Source of the DNA: [Muricauda] lutisoli (nom. illeg.)
GTDB lineage: Bacteria > Bacteroidota > Bacteroidia > Flavobacteriales > Flavobacteriaceae
DNA: 64,000 nt
Assembly (NCBI RefSeq): GCF_017313105.1
Contig: NZ_JAFLND010000003.1
Span: 310,001 to 374,000 of the forward strand
Reading direction: 5' to 3'
The translations under genes and the position numbers were made by a program. The number at the start of each line of letters is the position of its first letter. The stretch's first letter is position 1. Shown here one piece after another: positions 61,225 to 64,000 of the stretch. The notes under the pieces were generated by a model that was not told the DNA's origin, made no database searches, and worked only from the letters and a program-made list of their open reading frames with translations.

Positions 61225-62400
61225 TTAGTTTTGATTTACGCGAAAAGTGATTTTTCTATTAGTGATAACTGTTCCGGTTTGTATTGTTAAGGTTGCCTCG
61301 TCGGAAGTCGTAGGGCTACAGGAATTAGTGGAGTTGGATACGAGTACACGGTAGATATATCCATTTTTACTTGGGTCGGGTGAAATCACCGTTAGATTGG
61401 AAGTTTGGGATCCCGAGTATTCACTGCCATCGGCAGTAGAAACAAAATTACTGCCCCCATCGGTACTTACTTGCCATTGATAGGTGTCCGCACCTGTGGC
61501 TGTAACGGAAAAATTGCCGTTGTTGCCCAATGCCACGGTTTGGTCGGTGGGTTGTAAAACAATGGTTGGCGAAGAATTTACGGTAACATCCACGCTGTCG
61601 GTGTTGGTAACGGTGCCATCCGAAATGGTCACCGAAAAGGTATAGGAGCCAGCAGATAAATTGGTCACCACAGGATTTTCATCAGTGGAATTGAAGGTGT
61701 AGCCCACTGGTCCAGCCGTTGCTGTCCAACTATATGTTGCTCCCGATGATCCAGCACCAGAGGGATTGCTGTATAGATTCAAGGTTTCATTATCACAAAT
61801 GGGACTATTGGATGAAGCAGAAACAGAAATAGAACCCCCGGAGTCATTTAAATCATCAAAACTGTAGTCTGTGCCAGCCCCACCATTACATGTTGAATAG
61901 ACCGTAGAGCCAATGATCAAACGTTTTGCGGAATTACAGGGATTATCGTTGGCCAATGTCCCTCCGGGATCGATAACAAATGCTGCTCCTGAAGGGAGGG
62001 AAAAGCTAACGTTCGAAATCCATTCGGCCAATCCGCCATCCGCTATCGTAATCAATTGTGTTTGTAGGCTGGAGGTGCTGCCTATGTAAAAATTATCAGT
62101 GCTTCCAGAGCCATCCCCAACGGTAAGCGAATTTACTGCATTTGGGATATTGGAAGAAATGGTAACGCTGTACCCTCCTTGAATGTAAACATCGTTGGTC
62201 CCAACCAATTGCCCGGGATAACTCGTAGCTGCTGTCCAACTTGTCCCATTGTAGACCTGCCAAATTGATACATTGGTCCAATTGGCCGAGGAAACAGAAC
62301 GGTAATCGCCTAAAGATTGGGCGCTAACCCTTGCTGAGGCGATTACAGCCACTCCTAAAACAAAAAGTATTTTAAATGTACTTCCCAAAGAAAATTTCAT
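61225..62400 (-). CDS. Secreted PKD/Ig-like domain protein
   Basis: About 391 residues from the ATG at 62400, which opens a signal peptide (FVLGVAVIASARVSAQ). The N-terminal part (about 30-190) is beta-rich and repeat-like (WTNVSIWQVYNGTSW, YPGQLVGTNDVYIQGGY). It is followed by a PKD-like domain (about 190-280, YSWTATAGPVGYTF, SAGSYTFSVTISDG) and an Ig-like domain (about 280-380, VALGNNGNFSVTATGADTYQW). The usual type IX sorting domain is not present; the protein ends VITNRKITFRVNQN. It probably sits on the cell surface. Confidence 0.82.
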   Translation of the reverse strand: MKFSLGSTFKILFVLGVAVIASARVSAQSLGDYRSVSSANWTNVSIWQVYNGTSWTAATSYPGQLVGTNDVYIQGGYSVTISSNIPNAVNSLTVGDGSGSTDNFYIGSTSSLQTQLITIADGGLAEWISNVSFSLPSGAAFVIDPGGTLANDNPCNSAKRLIIGSTVYSTCNGGAGTDYSFDDLNDSGGSISVSASSNSPICDNETLNLYSNPSGAGSSGATYSWTATAGPVGYTFNSTDENPVVTNLSAGSYTFSVTISDGTVTNTDSVDVTVNSSPTIVLQPTDQTVALGNNGNFSVTATGADTYQWQVSTDGGSNFVSTADGSEYSGSQTSNLTVISPDPSKNGYIYRVLVSNSTNSCSPTTSDEATLTIQTGTVITNRKITFRVNQN

Positions 62401-62628
62401 AAGCAATTGATTCGATTTGACTTATCCTGACAGGATCGTCAAATTTTAAAACATCGTGGAAAAATAGGATAAACACAGAGCGTTGCGAAAAGATTGTTGT
62501 GTAATTGATGATTTTGTTTGTCAAATCCGTTGGGCATGAATCAATTCAAAAATTGAACCATGTAAATCCCTAATTCCGTGTAATTCATTGAAAAATAGTT
62601 TTTAACATGTTTTTTGTGTTCGGTTGGG

Positions 62629-62660
62629 TTGCAAAAACACTATTAATTATCGTATATTTG
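62629..62660 (+). promoter_or_regulatory. Promoter of rimP-nusA
   Basis: TTG (62629-62631), 21 bases, TATATTTG (62653-62660). The -7 box is a full match; the spacer is slightly longer than the usual 19. It lies 68 bases before the rimP ATG. Confidence 0.65.
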
Positions 62661-62689
62661 CAAAACTGAACGGATATAAAAGTATTCAT

Positions 62690-62718
62690 GAGGGGACTTT
62701 GAGTCCCCTCTTTTATTA
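62690..62718 (+). promoter_or_regulatory. Terminator-like hairpin in the rimP leader
   Basis: A perfect 9-bp stem GAGGGGACT / AGTCCCCTC (62690-62698 with 62702-62710) with a 3-base loop, followed by TTTTATTA. It sits between the promoter and the rimP ATG, where it could attenuate transcription of the rimP-nusA operon. Confidence 0.65.
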
Positions 62719-62728
62719 CTGGTTTCTT

Positions 62729-63190
62729 ATGTTGAAGGATAAAGTGGAATCATTGTTGAACAAGGCACTGGAGGAATACACTTCCTTGTTTCTGGTTGAT
62801 TTTACCGTTGGTGGAGACAACAGTATTAAAGTAGTGTTGGATGGCGACCAAGGAGTAAGCTTGCAGGACTGTATGAATGTAAGTAGGGCCATAGAACACA
62901 ATTTGGATCGTGAAGAGGAGGATTTTTCCTTGGAAGTGACATCCGCGGGTGCCACTTCGCCATTACGGTTACCGCGTCAGTACAATAAAAATATCGGAAG
63001 AAAATTACAGGTGAAGACCAGTTCGGAACAATTTGAAGGAACACTGGTGGAAACCTCGACAAATAGCATTACCTTGGAGTGGAAGGCACGAGAGCCCAAA
63101 CCAGTGGGTAAAGGAAAAGTTACAGTGCAGAAAAAGCAGGAAATCGCCTTTTCTGATATTCAAGAGGCAAAAGTTAAATTAAAATTTTAA
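62729..63190 (+). CDS. rimP: Ribosome maturation factor RimP
   Basis: Needed for maturation of the 30S subunit. The ATG at 62729 gives 153 residues, the normal length; an in-frame start 35 codons upstream would read through the leader hairpin and is rejected. The family marks are SLQDCMNVSRAIEHNLD and LEVTSAGATSPLRLPRQY, followed by a C-terminal SH3-like domain. It lies 12 bases before nusA in the conserved rimP-nusA operon. Confidence 0.95.
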   Translation: MLKDKVESLLNKALEEYTSLFLVDFTVGGDNSIKVVLDGDQGVSLQDCMNVSRAIEHNLDREEEDFSLEVTSAGATSPLRLPRQYNKNIGRKLQVKTSSEQFEGTLVETSTNSITLEWKAREPKPVGKGKVTVQKKQEIAFSDIQEAKVKLKF

Positions 63191-63202
63191 TTGTAGTAGA
63201 AA

Positions 63203-64000
63203 ATGGAAAACCTAGCGCTCATCGAATCCTTTTCGGAGTTTAAGGACGATAAGTTTATTGACAGGGTGACCCTTATGGCGATTTTGGAAGAAGTATTCCG
63301 AAGTGCGCTCAAGAAAAAATTTGGTTCTGACGACAATTTTGATATTATTATCAACCCGGACAAAGGGGATTTGGAGATTTGGAGAAACCGTGTCGTTGTT
63401 GAAGATGGTGAAGTAGAAGAACCTAATGAAGAGATATCCTTGTCCGAGGCTAGAAAAATCGAGCCCGATTTTGAAGTTGGGGAAGATGTTTCGGAAGAGG
63501 TGAAATTGATCGATCTTGGTAGGAGGGCGATTTTGGCTTTGCGCCAGAATTTGATTTCCAAGATCCATGAGCATGACAATACTACCATCTACAAGCAATT
63601 CAAAGACTTGGAAGGTGAAATTTATACCGCTGAGGTGCATCACATCAGACATCGTGCGGTTATTTTGTTGGATGATGAAGGCAATGAAATCATTCTTCCA
63701 AAAGAAAAGCAAATACCTTCCGACTTTTTCCGTAAAGGAGACAATGTTCGTGGAATTATTGAAAGCGTAGAGCTTAAAGGTAACAAGCCTGCTATTATTA
63801 TGTCCAGGACCTCCCCCAAATTCTTGGAGCAATTGTTCTTCCAGGAAATTCCAGAAGTGTTCGATGGTCTGATCACCATAAAAAAGGCAGTGCGCATTCC
63901 TGGAGAAAAAGCGAAGGTTGCCGTGGATTCCTATGATGATAGAATTGATCCAGTTGGTGCCTGTGTGGGTATGAAAGGATCTCGTATCCATGGAATCGTA
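63203..64000 (+). CDS. nusA: Transcription termination/antitermination factor NusA (3' end outside window)
   Basis: The frame starts at ATG 63203 (MENLALIESFSEFKDD) and is open to the window edge, giving 266 codons of a protein usually of about 410-490. The N-terminal RNA-polymerase-binding domain (LMAILEEVFRSALKKKFG), the S1 domain (about 130-200, EGEIYTAEVHHIRHRAVILL) and the beginning of the first KH domain with DPVGACVGMKGSRIHGIV are visible. It controls pausing, termination and antitermination, and follows rimP. Confidence 0.95.
   Translation, partial: MENLALIESFSEFKDDKFIDRVTLMAILEEVFRSALKKKFGSDDNFDIIINPDKGDLEIWRNRVVVEDGEVEEPNEEISLSEARKIEPDFEVGEDVSEEVKLIDLGRRAILALRQNLISKIHEHDNTTIYKQFKDLEGEIYTAEVHHIRHRAVILLDDEGNEIILPKEKQIPSDFFRKGDNVRGIIESVELKGNKPAIIMSRTSPKFLEQLFFQEIPEVFDGLITIKKAVRIPGEKAKVAVDSYDDRIDPVGACVGMKGSRIHGIV

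Larger units (their letters stand above)
62401..62728. other. Intergenic and leader region before rimP
   Basis: 328 bases containing the rimP promoter (62629-62660) and a leader hairpin (62690-62710), both listed separately. No other gene or repeat is seen. Confidence 0.6.

Noticed and set aside
63212..63991. Long open frame on the minus strand opposite nusA
   Set aside because: The plus strand codes for an unmistakable NusA; the minus-strand product has no recognisable motif.
1..64000. CRISPR array, prophage, integron or IS element
   Set aside because: No regularly spaced direct repeats, phage structural genes, integrase or transposase were seen.

Overview
The window is chromosomal DNA from a marine-type member of the Flavobacteriaceae (Bacteroidota), perhaps close to Muricauda/Allomuricauda. 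This placement is an inference. It rests on the protein families present (DUF2723/GT117 membrane protein, DUF5916 barrel, ExbB-ExbD-ExbD, NIPSNAP lipoprotein, PD40 lipoprotein), on the general lack of Shine-Dalgarno sequences, and on promoters of the Bacteroidota form TTTG-N19-TAnnTTTG (clear copies before rplM and tRNA-Gln). No phage, IS element or CRISPR array was seen.

Layout. 1-4155: end of a type I asparaginase, tRNA-Ser(GGA), an ExbB / small membrane protein / ExbD / ExbD energy-transduction operon with a terminator, and an outer-membrane barrel. 4153-10189 (minus): PAP2-like membrane protein, rpoN, asnS and an RND exporter. 10265-14784 (minus): translation block frr, pyrH, tsf, rpsB, rpsI, rplM; S2 carries an unusual C-terminal helix-hairpin-helix domain. 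15033-17873: DUF5916 barrel and a 188-bp nested fold-back repeat. 17879-24589: tyrosine/homogentisate catabolism (hppD, hmgA, fahA, flavin reductase, small membrane protein, aminotransferase), with a divergent MarR regulator and a palindrome in the shared control region. 24586-42581: housekeeping and accessory genes (TauE, GH2 enzyme, thioredoxin, NIPSNAP lipoprotein, MFS, polA, glycosylasparaginase, cutC, metallophosphoesterase, FadL-type channel, a thioredoxin-fold protein without cysteines, and a large GT117 membrane protein), then tRNA-Gln(UUG).

42929-49404 is the most distinctive part. A TetR regulator, a two-dinucleotide-fold flavoprotein, a lactonase-like metallo-beta-lactamase-fold hydrolase and an AhpD/carboxymuconolactone decarboxylase-like protein are followed by a secreted protein that joins an M61 metallopeptidase to an amidohydrolase. 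Two identical GTACTA-N12-TAGTAC inverted repeats, one before tetR and one before the flavoprotein gene, are very probably the TetR operators. The set looks like a regulated detoxification or catabolic unit whose substrate cannot be read from the sequence.

49554-60826 holds two small regulatory neighbourhoods: GlxA-type regulator, exported DJ-1 protein and hydrolase lipoprotein; and AraC, DUF5367, DUF1772 and NmrA-like genes. A set of secreted or lipoprotein accessory genes follows, including a PD40 lipoprotein gene broken by a 2-base frameshift that makes it appear fused to a GNAT acetyltransferase. 61225-64000: a PKD/Ig-like surface protein, then rimP (with a terminator-like hairpin in its leader) and the start of nusA.
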